Of a stretch of DNA of 64,000 nt, positions 22,836 through 34,253 are shown piece after piece; positions within the stretch are counted from its first letter, which is position 1, and each line of letters begins with the position of its first letter. This DNA is from Gerris lacustris. Lineage: Eukaryota; Arthropoda; Insecta; Hemiptera; Gerridae. The notes below the pieces were generated by a model. The model saw only the letters and a program-made list of their open reading frames with translations. It was not told where the DNA came from and did not search any database. Made by a program: the position numbers and the translations under genes. Location of the stretch: assembly GCA_951217055.1 (NCBI GenBank), contig OX578277.1, forward strand, positions 107,822,514 to 107,886,513, given 5' to 3'.

Positions 22836-23809
22836 ATTGAAGCGAGCGTAAGCGAGCTTCTTACATTCAACGAAATATGCATCTTGTCTGTCTGTCTGTG
22901 TGTCTGTCTGTCTGTCTGTCTGTCAGTAACGTTTACGCGTGTGACGATAACTTGAGTAAAAGTTGACCGATTTAGTTGAAATTTGGTATACATGCTCCTC
23001 TTACTAATACTCATCTAAGTTCGGTGGACAGCGTGATCCGTCCAAGAGTTCGCGCGCAACGCTCGCGTAAACGAGAGGTTCAAAAATTAAATTGGAATTT
23101 CAGGACGGGAAAAGATTATATCATCATCTATTCGATGAGACGAACATTTTTTTCAAATAACAGTTTTTAGTAAAACCAACAGCGACACCGCTATGAATTA
23201 ATAATGATCGCTAAAACTATTAAAGCGGACCTAATCGTTTAAAATAGAGAAAACAACCTTTTTACCGATATCTTACGTTCTAACGTAACGATTTTAATAA
23301 AACTTCATGTACATCGTCTAAAGTACAATTGAAACAAGTATGTAAAATTTCAACTTGATACAAGCAGTAGTATTTGAGTAATGAAGTGATACATTTATAA
23401 TATTAGTTTAAAAGCTATTAGGCTGCGGCCACACTGAAGCTACCTCGCTTGGAGCCTAGTGGCTTGGTGAGTCACCAGGCGTGTACTCCATGTGAACCAA
23501 CCTTCTAGAACATACGAGACCGGCCACAACGCGCGCTTGGTTATTTCAACTTGATACAAGCAGTAGTATTTGAGTAATGAAGTGATACATTTATAATATT
23601 AGTTTAAAAGCTATTATGGGTGATTCAGATTCTTATAGTGTGTAGGTTTGTTTAGGAAGTAAAGCTTTGTACCGAGTACCCCCACTCTACCTCACAGTAC
23701 CCTCTTCCACTTATCTTTAACTATGACATTCATCATGATTAACAAATTTCAATATTCAGTATTTTATTGCAATACGCTCGCTTCAATGATAGAGCCACGC
23801 GATGCTTAG
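22836..23809 (-). mobile_element. Repeat family B copy with internal duplication
   Basis: Starts ATTGAAGCGAGCGTAAGCG with a CTGT microsatellite at 22885-22923 and ends GAGCCACGCGATGCTTAG. A truncated GGCTGCGGCCACAC element lies at 23421-23542, and 74 bp of family B (23347-23420) is repeated exactly at 23543-23616 on its other side. Outside this block it matches 17292-18059 in reverse. Confidence 0.9.
23421..23542. mobile_element. Truncated PIF/Harbinger-like MITE
   Basis: Starts GGCTGCGGCCACACTGAAGC just after TTA, as the complete 246-bp copy at 55193-55438 does, but stops halfway after CCACAACGCGCGCTTGG, where duplicated family B sequence begins. Confidence 0.75.
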
Positions 23810-24640
23810 TAATATTCAATACATGTTCTATTAAATATTAGTTATAAACAAATCAACTTCGTCGTTTGATTCACAATAAGCTAGAACCCTTGAAAAAATA
23901 ATCATTTACAGACTACAGAACATTAATTTATATCATAATTATTTATCTCATCAATTAAATTCTAAAGTTTAATTAGTATGAGATTTTGAATTTGTTGAGT
24001 TATTTTGATAATACATTTAATTTGATAATTAAATGTGCGGTTAAATACCAAGTACTAAACTATAGATAAGGGGTCGATAGCTATTAAAGCAATGAAACGC
24101 AATCTGTACAATTCCATTCCACTACTTTTATTTGTGTTTTTTAGTCCTCGTAGAAAATCTTTGTAGGCCACGTTCTACATCCCTTATAGGTTTTTATTCG
24201 ATTTAGTTACACCGGAACGGTATCGGATATTCAGTAAAAGCCGTTTCAATCAGGTAAATGGATGTGATTGGAGAAAAGCCACGTGGAGCTTAGCTTTGCG
24301 TGAGGCATTTGACATGACAGAGAAGCGTATAAATGCGTTTTATAGCTTCTTTTTTGTTTTAGAATTCCCCCATATAAAACTATCAACCGACCTCTTTCCT
24401 ATTGGCATTCCAATTCTCACCCGAAGGTAAGAATAAAAGCTTTTTTTTCCCACCAAGAAAACTCCATCTGAGAATAATGGATCGATAACCAATCTTGTTA
24501 TGAACACCTTCTTATCACACATCCTCTTTCATAGTAACCTGTTGAAAATTTGGAGTGATGTATTTCAGGCTCTCTTTCAAATCGTGATAAAAAAAGATAA
24601 GACTGGTGATAAGGATAAGAAATTGCTGAAGTTACAGATA
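23810..24640. other. Unclassified stretch
   Basis: No repeat shared with the rest of the window was identified. Frames at 24340-24522 and 24500-24790 are short or run into a TA tract. No credible gene. Confidence 0.4.

Positions 24641-24643
<3 letters not shown>

Positions 24644-24713
<70 letters not shown>
24644..24713. repeat. TA microsatellite, about 35 units
   Basis: Uninterrupted TA dinucleotides. Frames reading (Tyr-Ile)n through it on both strands are artefacts. Confidence 0.97.
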
Positions 24714-24715
<2 letters not shown>

Positions 24716-24967
24716 CGAAATTATACACCAATAGAATGCCCTTTAGAATGTTTACTTAGGTTTTATGCCTTCAGGCTATTTTTCTTTTAAAAATAAACCC
24801 TTCTTTACAATTTGGTATCTAACACAATACAACAACCTAGAGAGCACTAAAACACAAGCAATACAACATAAAAGAACAAAAGTTGATTTGTACTTCAGAA
24901 CTATGTGATCATCATCCCAAACTGATCTTTTATTTCCTCCTTAAGATCAGAAACATTAAAAAATGAC

Positions 24968-25095
<128 letters not shown>

Positions 25096-25503
25096 AATGT
25101 CAATATTGAAAATATTTATGATATAGCCTCAACAAAAATAATTTAGCTTCTTATTGGTTGAGTAGCAAGAATAACTGAAGGAGGTTATTTCTCCAATGAA
25201 ATAAAATATCCGAAGTATGAGGTGAAGTGGGACATCTGCCCATTGAATATTTGATATATTTTCAAGGAAATTACGGTCTGCCCCCCCCCCCTCTTCGCCT
25301 CATCCTTCATCACTACAAATCAATACATTTTAGATATGTATTTATGTTTCTCATGATGATATTTTTGTTTTTATAAAGGACTAAAAAAAAAAGTTATAAA
25401 TATTATGTAGGCATATTTGTAAAAGGAATTAAATAATAAAATATTCAAAAAATGTTAGATGAAATTCATTTTTAAAATGATTTTACTAATACTTCATTAA
25501 GTT

Positions 25504-25621
25504 TAAATCAAATTATAATTACCATAACAACGGGAGACATACAGAGAAAAATATGTCCCGGTGCTGGGGTCTATTTATCTCTGTATGTCTCCAGTAGTTA
25601 TGATAATTATAATTTGATTTA
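25504..25621. mobile_element. Foldback element with 44-bp arms
   Basis: The left arm at 25504-25547 (containing AATTATAATTACCATAACAA and GGGAGACATACAGAGA) pairs with the right arm at 25578-25621 with only a few mismatches across a 30-bp loop. No target duplication could be assigned with confidence because the flanks are AT-rich. Confidence 0.75.
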
Positions 25622-25712
25622 AAGTAATATTTAATCTTTCCGTAGTATGAATACTACATAAAACTTAAAAATTCGAAAATCAGAAAGTTATGATTGAGAG
25701 TATTATTAATAG

Positions 25713-26172
25713 CCTCTAATTAGTGTGACACATAGCTTCCTCGAATTCTATTTAGTATAATTTAATATTTTTATACTTTTACAACCTCATATTGTTAAAT
25801 TTATTTTTGCCCCCCCCCCCCCCCCCCCACCCTTTCTAAATCTGTCGTAAAAATCAGATACGTGCTTTTGATGATATAGGTGAAAATGAATGCATGATTG
25901 TGCGCATGAAGAAGGGAAACAAATAGACGTAAATGTCTGAAACTTATAGGGGACTAACAATGGGCAAGTTATGACCTATCATCCAAATTTCAAACAAATC
26001 AGATGAGTAGTTTTTAAGATATGTTTGTTCGCATTTAACGACTGACAAACCGACATAGAGAATTTGGACCCAAAAATGACCCCTGATGTCTGAAACGGAT
26101 TTGGGTCTTGGATTTTTTAAAATCGGAGATACAATTAATGTCTGCTGTTACCTTCGGTAAGCTTGGAAGCAA
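25713..26172 (+). mobile_element. Repeat family A copy, diverged
   Basis: Starts CCTCTAATTAGTGTGACAC and ends CGGTAAGCTTGGAAGC. It has a poly-C tract at 25807-25828 and a deletion between the two halves of the hairpin arm. It abuts the palindrome-cored module beginning at 26173 with no spacer. Confidence 0.8.
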
Positions 26173-26995
26173 TAGTTATTTATGCACCTAGGGAGTAAAG
26201 TAAGCCATTATTCCCTGAGCGAAAAAGTTGGTTCTTGAGGCGAAGCCGAAGGAACCATGGTCCCTAAATCCCGAGGCAAAGCCGAGGGAATTAGACTCTT
26301 TAATTCCCGAGGCGCAGCCGAGGGAGATAATTATCGCGAGGGGAATAATGGCACTTTACTCACGAGGTACATACAATATTTATCTCCAGTAGGAAGAAAA
26401 TTCACATTTTCGTCCATTGCACAGTTTTTATTTATTAATTTATTAAATAACAATAATTATTAATAGTGTAACTTTTTATATAAATCTCATATGTATGATG
26501 TACCGATGTTTTAGGCCTGAAGATGACCAAGAAGGTCGAAATATAGCCATTATTGAAAAGTAAATTTGTACTTATTATACCCTAAAAGACCCAACTACTC
26601 CAAATAATTATTAGCACTTTTAATAGCAGATATAAGAGATTCAATATTTAAAAACAAATAAGATTTGGAATTACATAAACTCAAATAGAAGGTTATTTAG
26701 ATGCAGGTTATAAACAATGAATCAATGATAAACATGGTCAAAAAAGCGCAGTGCCACCAACCTGATTTCAACAACTTCATTACATTAGCCAATCATTTTC
26801 TACTATTTATAAAATAATTAAGTTGTAATCTTTACTTTTTTGCCCTACTTTACTTTTTCGCCCTACTTTTACTTTTTCTCCCTACTTTTTGAGTTCAGGG
26901 ATGAAAAGACCTGTTTTAGTCTCCATTTAAGTTTTAGACCTATTAGTGTCTCTAAACTAATTCAAAATCATAACTTTTTCTCCCTAAGATATAAT
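26173..26995. mobile_element. Palindrome-cored module (family C/P), copy 1
   Basis: The left edge GTTATTTATGCACCTAGGGA and an opposed edge ATACAATATTTATCTCCAGT at about 26369-26388 enclose palindromic words (CCCGAGGCAAAGCCGAGGG, CCCGAGGCGCAGCCGAGGG, GAGGCGAAGCCGAAGG). Outside is a segment with three close repeats of TTTACTTTTTCGCCCTACTT. The whole block is homologous, inverted, to 45112-45760, except for a 140-bp insertion at 26463-26602 absent from that copy. Confidence 0.75.
26463..26602 (+). mobile_element. 140-bp insertion with 11-bp target duplication
   Basis: AATAATTATTA occurs at 26452-26462 and again at 26603-26613. The homologous copy near 45.46 kb has this word once and no insert, so the insertion is precisely defined. 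An 11-bp duplication suits target-primed retroposition better than most DNA transposons. At 26517-26541 the insert carries CTGAAGA, then GACC-AAGAA-GGTC able to form a stem, then GAAA. That order matches the core of a type I hammerhead ribozyme, apart from one extra T before the stem. No poly-A tail or coding sequence is visible. Confidence 0.75.
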
Positions 26996-27407
26996 TGTTT
27001 TTAGATATTAAAATGTTATTATAATGAAAATTGATTGCCTTAAATTCTTACAATACTAATATTCTCTCACATATTTGATCTATATTATAAAAAGAATTAA
27101 AGAGTAAAAAAATATAAAGTAACATTGAAACAGATGGTAGATGTAAAGAATCTATAATATTGATGGTCAATATATCCCCCCCCCCTCCCTTCCATGCCTT
27201 CCCAACAGCCAAAGTAACTTTTTTCAACCCACGCCAGGTAAAATTATTTCCAGGTTGGAAATAATTTTATTTGAAAAGGAAAAAATCAAACTCGATGCTT
27301 TTATAATTATAACCGGTTATATGTTCCTTGGGTTCCATGATTTAATATAAAAGCGGAATTTCGCGACTTCACCTTCATTTTTATAACCCTGCTTCCAACC
27401 TACTAGT

Positions 27408-27441
27408 AACTTCTAGATCGTCTTGAAACGATCTAGAAGTT
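27408..27441. repeat. 14-bp perfect hairpin
   Basis: AACTTCTAGATCGT at 27408-27421 pairs with 27428-27441 across a 6-bp loop. It directly precedes the TGCGCAAACA-rich element and may be its outer end or a separate foldback. Confidence 0.8.
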
Positions 27442-27448
27442 TCGTTAT

Positions 27449-27612
27449 GCGCAAACATGTTTGCGCAAACCTGATGTCGGGCAAATTTAGGCCATACACG
27501 TCAAACATCATGTTTACGCAAACATCAAACAGCCCCACACGGCCAAAAGGTGTGTTTAGGCCATACACGGTCAAAATTTTTGCGCAAACATTTTGACCGT
27601 GTATGCGGGGGC
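27449..27612. mobile_element. Element rich in TTTGCGCAAA palindromes (family N)
   Basis: Begins with the perfect palindrome GCGCAAACATGTTTGCGC and ends ACACGGTCAAAA, a TTTGCGCAAACA-containing loop and TTTTGACCGTGT, which pair. GGCCATACACG occurs twice. A shorter relative lies at 39309-39394. Target duplication not resolved. Confidence 0.65.
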
Positions 27613-27689
27613 TCTTACAGATTGTTCATTAATTTTGAGCCACAACTCGTATATAGATAAAAAAAACTTTCCTTAATAGTTACAAAATT

Positions 27690-28900
27690 AAAAATCGGTC
27701 CGAGACAACTCAGACAAACTTTCTCATAAACGAGTTCATAATTACTTAGCCCAATGTTTTTCATTCATTAGTTCTCGTTAGTACATTTAATTATTATTGA
27801 ACATTTCATCAAAATATATCGTAAGAAATAACTTCTCCTCGTTGGGGAATTGAACCCGGCCTCTCTCCCTCCACATTTAAAACTATTTTCTCCGGAACTA
27901 GATTTTTCCCGGGAAAACGGGTTATGTCGTTAGATTAATTTTTAAATGGACTACATTTTAAAAATTTTTTAATCAAAATCGTCGGAACCGTTTTCGAGAA
28001 ATAATTTTTTTACGATGACTTTTTTGCTGCCCCCCAAATTTGGAACTAAAATTCATTTCTCGATTTGGCCTCGGGGTATGCCAGTAGTTTAGGCTCCAAG
28101 CGTCTGTACAGACTGACGACAAACAGACATTTTTTAAAAACCAATTTTTTTGGACTCAAAGGGACCTCAAAACGTGTAAATCCATAAAAATTTCCAAAAC
28201 GAATTTTCGCGCCATCACAATACTTTCTTTTCATATGAGAAAGTAAAAAGGTTACAAACATATCAACAAACCAAATAATCAAATTATGAAAAACAAATAA
28301 CTAAATTAAGATATGCAAAAAAAATCCGTCCGAGACAACTCAGACAAACTTTCTCACATACGAGTTCATAATTATTTAGCCCAGTATTTTCTATTTATTA
28401 GTTTTCGTATGTACATATAATTATTATTGAACATTTCATCAAAATGTATCATAAAAATAACATCTCCTGGGCGGGGAATCGAACCCGGGCTCTCTTCGTC
28501 CGCATTTTAAGCTTTTTTTCCGGGAAAACGGCTTACATCGTTAGATTCGTATTTAAATGGACTACATTTTAGAATTTTTTCATCAAAATCGTCGGAACCG
28601 TTTTCGAGAAATAATTTTTTTTCATGATTTCAGAGTTTTTTGGGGGCAAATTTGGAGCTAAAATTCGGTTCTCGATTTCGCCTTGGGGAATGATTTTTCT
28701 GAACATGCATGACAAATTTCGTCAATGTCGGCTCAGTGGTTTAATCTCCATGCGTCTGCTCAGACAGACGACAGACAGACATTTTTTAAAAACCACTTTT
28801 ATGGACTCAGGGGACCTCAAAACGTGTAAATCCATCAAAATCTCAAAATCGAATTTTCGTGCCATTAAATACTTTCTTTTATAAATGAGAAAGAAAGAAA
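27690..28900 (-). mobile_element. Two tandem units of tRNA-B-box family F
   Basis: Units at about 27690-28250 and 28318-28900 share GACAACTCAGACAAACTTTC, TTATTATTGAACATTTCATC, GTCGGAACCGTTTTCGAG and a 3' part with GGACCTCAAAACGTGTAAAT. On the minus strand the second unit has GGGTTCGATTCCCC at about 28474-28487, a perfect RNA polymerase III B box and tRNA T-arm-like. No good A box was found upstream, so a tRNA-derived SINE is only possible. A third copy is at 58.13-58.39 kb. Confidence 0.6.
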
Positions 28901-28904
28901 AATA

Positions 28905-29700
28905 AAATAAATTAAGTGAGAGAAATAAATCAACAAAACCAATAACTAAATAAAGAGAAACAAATCAATTAGACAAATAACTAAATTAAGAGATAATAAA
29001 TCAACCAAATATAAATAATATAAATTTGGGTACTTTCAAATTTCTACATCTAATGTACAATATTTGGTGGTTTAAATTTGCTCACCTGACAGGAGGAGAA
29101 TGATGTTTTTCCGGTATATCCCTGAGGAAGGAAGTTGGCTGAAGACTGAAACGTCGCTTAAACTGATGACGACCCTTCATTTTCTAGGCATTGCCGAACT
29201 ATCAACTCTGCAACAATAATCAAGAAGAGAAACATCATGAATTTCACTCGTCAACAAACAGTAACACGAGGTACACAAAGTAAAACACAGACAAGAACGA
29301 AAAACATTAAGCACGAGCTACTTCTTCAAACATATAAAACCAACTGAACTGTGTTTTACAGAAGGCAAACCCGAAAGATGATGAAATATTTCCATTTAAA
29401 AACATGTTTGTTTACTTTACGCTGACGTTTCGACAACTTAAAATTGCATCATCCCTTTTATACAGTCAAGTAAAAACCTTCCTAAACAAGAAGGTTAAGG
29501 CATAGTCAAAATGTTACAAGGTAAAAACCTTTAAGCGTAATAATAATAAATTATTACATCATAATAAATATTTATAATCACGGTTGTTACAATTGTTTTA
29601 AAAGATTTTTCTTTATATAAGAGATTTTTAATCATTTTACATTTAAAGAAAGAAGAGTTTAATTAAAAGGTAGTAACACCTTGTGACAATCTTCAATGCA
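28905..29700. other. Stretch with two GAAACGTC-type motifs
   Basis: Otherwise unclassified. It contains GGCTGAAGACTGAAACGTCG (29133-29152) on the plus strand and, on the minus strand at about 29410-29450, GATGATGCAA followed by TCGAAACGTCAGCG. Both resemble degenerate hammerhead-type 3' segments found in Penelope-like and related retroelements. No reverse-transcriptase frame is present. Confidence 0.35.
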
Positions 29701-29896
29701 AAACTGAGTTATTTAATAACAGTAGCGTACACAGAAAATTTTTTCGGGGGGGGCCCAACCTAATTTAACTTATATGCGGGTTTAGCATACCCCATAATTT
29801 ATTATAATAGTAATTTCTCCCCCTTTTCAACACTCTAATTTCAATTTCTAACCTCATATTTAATTGAATTAAAATCCTATGAGGTAACACCTCACT

Positions 29897-30008
29897 ATGT
29901 GATGTGATTGTTCTAAAGAACGATTATGTCTCCGATTCCAATAATTCCAAGACAGAAATCTGTTCCAGTTATCAGACATTTTTGATCCCGTTTCTGGTTC
30001 ATTCGCTC
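29897..30008 (-). mobile_element. Repeat family A scrap inside the hAT-type element
   Basis: Shows CCGATTCCAATAATTCCAAG, AGACAGAAATCTGTT and GATCCCGTTTCTGGTTC in reverse family A orientation, without the terminal hairpin. Confidence 0.65.
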
Positions 30009-30299
30009 AGGGTAATTACATGGGACATTTAATATCAAATGTTTTCTGAACGCTTTTTGAGTTTTTAGATTTAAATTTACTATTACTATGTAATATGAAT
30101 AAGTTTTTTCACAAAATGATAAACCGATTTATTTATATTGCCTCTGTTTTCTCACTACATGTCGACGAACACTAGTCCGACCTGAGTCAGCAAGAGGGGA
30201 ATGCCGTATAGACAAGAGGACCCATGTAGCGTTCTACACACAATCCTGGTCCAAAACAAAAATTTGCTACTGAAATCCACAACCATCATTTTCCCGTTT

Positions 30300-32405
30300 A
30301 AGCCAGTCTAGTGTGCATATTTTAATTCAATTAATTTAATTCCATCGGCAAAAGTTCGAGTTGACTCGGGCCTCATTTAATTTAATGTGCTTATTGCCGA
30401 GCCGGCAATCGAGTCTATTATTGAACGCATCCCAATTTATTTTAATGCATAATTTCCATCGACAAAATCGGGCCTACTAGCAATCAGGCCGATTCATTGT
30501 ACTCATCCTAATCAATTTAATGCACTTAATTCTATAGCAAAAAATCCGGGCCTAGCTGTCAACTGGAGCAGTCTATTTTTACGAATCCAAATTCAATTCA
30601 TTGCATTAGGATTCGTAATGAATTGAAACTGTCCTATAATGCAACCTATGCTATTGAACTGGACTAAAAACACAAAAAAATCATTGAATTCAATTAGCAA
30701 AAAATCGGGCCCAGCCGAAATCGGGTCGATCAAGTTTAATGTTTTTAGTTCCACTAGCAAAAATCAAGGCCTAGTCGGCAAATAAGCCGATTTATTTCAT
30801 GCATCCCAATTTAATTCAATGAATTTAATTCCATCAGCAAAAATCGGGCCGCTGTAGTCTTTAATAGTTTTAGTTTCATCGACAAAAATCCGGGCCCAGC
30901 CGACAGTCGGGCCGGTATAATGTTTAATAAATTTTATTCCATCGGCAAAATCTAGTTCCAGCCGACAGTCGGGCCGGTATAGTGTTTAATAAATTCAATT
31001 CCATCGGCAAAATCCGGGCCCAGCCGACAGTCGGGCCGTAAAAATGTTTAATTCCATCGGCCAAAATCCGGGCCCAGCCGACAGTCGGGCCGGTATAGTG
31101 TTTAATAAATTCAATTCCATCGGCAAAATCCGGGCCAGCCGACAATGGTGCCGGTATAGTGTTTAATAAATTCAATTCCATCGGCAAAATCCGGGCCCAG
31201 CCAACAGTCGGGCCGTTAAAATGTTTAATTCCATCGGCCAAAATCCGGGCCCAGCCGACAGTCGAGCCGGTATAGTGTTTAATAAATTCAATTCCATCGG
31301 CAAAATCCGGGCCCAGCCGACAGTCAGGCCGGTATAGTGTTTAATAAATTTAATTCCATCGGCAAAATCCGGGCCCAGCCGACAGTCGGGCCGGTATAGT
31401 GTTTAATAAATTTAATTCCATCGGCAACATCCAGTTCCAGCTGACAGTCGGGCCGGTATAGTTTAATAAATTCAATTCCATCGGCAAAATCCGGGCCCAG
31501 CCGACAGTCGGGCCGTTAAAATGTTTAATTCCATCGGCCAAAATCCGGGCCCAGCCGACAGTCGGGCCGGTATAGTGTTAAATAAATTCAATTCCATCGG
31601 CAAAATCCGGGCCCAGCCGACAGTCGGGCCGGTATAGTGTTTAATAAATTCAATTCCATCGGCAAAATCCGGGCCAGCCGACAATGGGGCCGGTATAGTG
31701 TTTAATAAATTTAATTCCATCGGCAAAATCCGGGCCCAGCCGACAGTCGGGCCGGTATAGTGTTTAATAAATTCAATTCCATCGGCAAAATCCGGGCCAG
31801 CCGACAATGGTGCCGGTATAGTGTTTAATAAATTTAATTCCATCTGCAAAATCCGGGCCCAGCCGACAGTCGGGCCGGTATAGTGTTTAATAAATTCAAT
31901 TCCATCGGCAAAATCCGGGCCAGCCGACAATGGTGCCGGTATAGTGTTTAATAAATTTAATTCCATTGGCAAAATCCGGGCCAGCCGACAATGGGGCCGG
32001 TATAGTGTTTAATAAATTTAATTCCATCGGCAAAATCCGGGCCAGCCGACAATGGGGCCGGTATAGTGTTTAATAAATTCAATTCCATCAGCAAAATCCG
32101 GGCCAGCCGACAATGGGGCCGGTATAGTGTTTAATAAATTTAATTCCATCTGCAAAATCCGGGCCCAGCCGACAGTCGGGCCGGTGTAGTGTTTAATAAA
32201 TTCAATTCCATCGGCAAAATCCGGGCCCAGCCGACAGTCGGGCCGGTATAGTGTTTAATAAATTTAATTCCATCGGCAAAATCCGGGCCCAGCCGACAGT
32301 CGGGCCGGTATAGTGTTTAATAAATTTAATTCCATCGGCAAAATCCGGGCCTAGCCGACAATCGGGCCGGTATAGTGTTGAATGAATTTAATTCTATCGG
32401 CAAAT
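30300..32405. repeat. 61/62-bp satellite array inside a hAT-type element
   Basis: The standard unit has AATTCCATCGGCAAAATCCG, GGCCCAGCCGACAGTCGG and GCCGGTATAGTGTTTAATAA. A 61-bp form lacks one C (GGGCCAGCCGACAATGG), and a form of about 52 bp has GCCGTTAAAATGTTTAATTC. From about 30905 on roughly 24 units are highly alike. Between about 30300 and 30905 units are older and strongly diverged. Long minus frames at 30924-31972 arise from the period and are not genes. Confidence 0.95.
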
Positions 32406-32775
32406 CCGGGTCGAGCTTATTTGGGGTGATTAAGTGTATACTCACCATAAGATAATACTAAATTAATACCTTTTATTGGAAAATATTTACAGCCAATTCG
32501 AATGCATCTGTCATTACTGTGTTTTGTGGTTTTAAGTGTATGGCGGGTCTTAGGTATGTAATCATTTCGGGGGGGGCCAGGGCCCCTTGGGCCCCCCCCT
32601 GTGTACGCCACTGTTTAATAATAAATTACATATTAAATTATATGATTATAAATTAGGTTTTATACCTCTATATTCTAATTTTATATATTTATATAAAGAA
32701 GTAGTATGAATCGGCCTTAGAAATGATACACATGAATAAAAATCGGGAAGATCAAATACATAAATATAAATGTAC

Positions 32776-32780
<5 letters not shown>

Positions 32781-32842
<62 letters not shown>
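32781..32842. repeat. TA microsatellite
   Basis: About 30 TA units with TATG/CATA variants at both ends. Confidence 0.95.
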
Positions 32843-32848
<6 letters not shown>

Positions 32849-33133
32849 CAAACATACTCATCTTAAAGTTATGTTAAGACAAAAAGGAGATGGCATTGAA
32901 TTTTTTTATGCTCTTTAAGTTGGGAAGCTGATTTGAAATTTTTTCTGATTTGGCTGATTAAAGATTTAAAAATCTACAGTAAAATCAAATATCCAATATT
33001 GAAATTTATTTATTAATGCTAAAGTTCATTTCCTTTCCATATAATTATGATTATGAGTTAAGATAAAAAGAGAATAAAAAGTAAAGATACATAGTGTGTT
33101 TTCTTGAATATATAAATATGCAATTTTGAATTG

Positions 33134-33150
33134 TCATATATAATATATAT

Positions 33151-33205
<55 letters not shown>
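33134..33205. repeat. TA-rich microsatellite at the palindrome's left border
   Basis: Imperfect TA repeat ending exactly where the left palindrome arm begins. Confidence 0.9.
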
Positions 33206-33268
33206 CTTTTGAACAGTACGAGTATTCTCACTTCTATTCACCTTATAAACATTTTTCGCAATTAGAAT

Positions 33269-33846
33269 TTTGCTTCGGAGCTTACCGAAGATAACGGAAG
33301 CTATGTGATCGTTCTGAAGAACAAAAATATTTGATATCTCCGATTTCAAAAATTCCAAGACAGAAATCCGTTTTAGACATCAGGGAACATTATTGGTTCC
33401 GTGTCTGTCTTTCGGTATGTCGCTCAATTTTTGCGAATCAATATATCTTAAAAACTACTCGTCCAATTTTAATGAAATCCAATTGTATGGTATGTCATAA
33501 TTAGCTCAGTGTTGGTCCCATATAAGTTTCAACCTTCTGCGCTCAGTTGCTTCTCTTCTACATGCGCACAACATATACACTTACACCTATATCTTCAAAA
33601 GTACTTATCTAATTTGTATGTAACTTTTATAGTTTATCGAAAGTAGCCCGCAGATAGCACCAGATTAATTTCGCTCTTTAACGTTTGTTTTATTAATATT
33701 TTAATTCATGTTAAAAATCAAAACAAATTTTACAGATAAAAAAATGGGGGAAACAAAATTATTAAAAATAATGTCCTTTAAAAACATAAAATCAATAACG
33801 TAGGTGATAGGATGCGAGGAAGCTATGTGCCACACCAATTGACAGT
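33269..33846 (-). mobile_element. Repeat family A in left palindrome arm
   Basis: Starts with the reversed hairpin (TTGCTTCGGAGCTTACCG) and ends CACACCAATTGACAG, the family 5' end. The minus frame at 33134-33358 is repeat sequence. Confidence 0.9.
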
Positions 33847-34019
33847 ATATTTTGTATTCAAATCCAAATTATAATTTATTTTATTCTTTCTTTTATCATT
33901 CATAACAATCTGTAATATGGTGTAGCTCAGTCTAATGAAAATTAACATAAATAAATAAAAATAAGTACGAATAAATTTCTAGTATATTTACAGAGAATGT
34001 TTTGTAATAGCGAGAAAAT

Positions 34020-34253
34020 CAAATATTGAGATTTTCATGGATCTACACTTTTTGAGGTTTCCTGAGTCCAAAAAAGTGGTTTTTAAATAATGTCTGTCAT
34101 CGGCAGTCTGTGTAGATGCATAGAGCGAAAGGTAGACAGACAGACACACACAGATTTCTGTCTTGGAATTTTTGAAATCGGAGACATAAAAACATTTCGC
34201 CCTTCAGAACGATCACATATCTTCCCTTACTCTCAGTAAGCTCGGAAGCAAAA
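34020..34253. mobile_element. Family F and family A fragments, left arm
   Basis: A reversed family F piece (GAGGTTTCCTGAGTCC and AAAGTGGTTTTTAAA) is joined to a forward family A 3' piece with ATTTCTGTCTTGGAATTTTT and the hairpin CTTCCCTTACTCTCAGTAAG. Confidence 0.7.

Larger units (their letters stand above)
29720..32613. mobile_element. 2.9-kb non-autonomous hAT-type element with satellite
   Basis: Ends CAGTAGCGTACACAG and the complement of CTGTGTACGCCACTG give a 15-bp inverted repeat with one mismatch. An 8-bp target duplication, TTTAATAA, is perfect (29712-29719 and 32614-32621). Runs of G or C lie just inside both ends, as in the three other CAGTGGCG elements here. The interior has a family A scrap (29897-30008) and about 2.1 kb of 61/62-bp repeats. 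No transposase is left, so it must have moved with a supplied enzyme, or the array grew after insertion. Confidence 0.9.

Noticed and set aside
24340..24790. Short overlapping frames on both strands near a TA tract
   Set aside because: All are under 100 codons, cross the TA repeat or end quickly, and have no recognisable domain.
31472..31972. 166-codon proline/glycine-rich repetitive frame
   Set aside because: Lies wholly in the 61/62-bp array. It switches reading frame from unit to unit and is interrupted wherever a 61-bp unit occurs.
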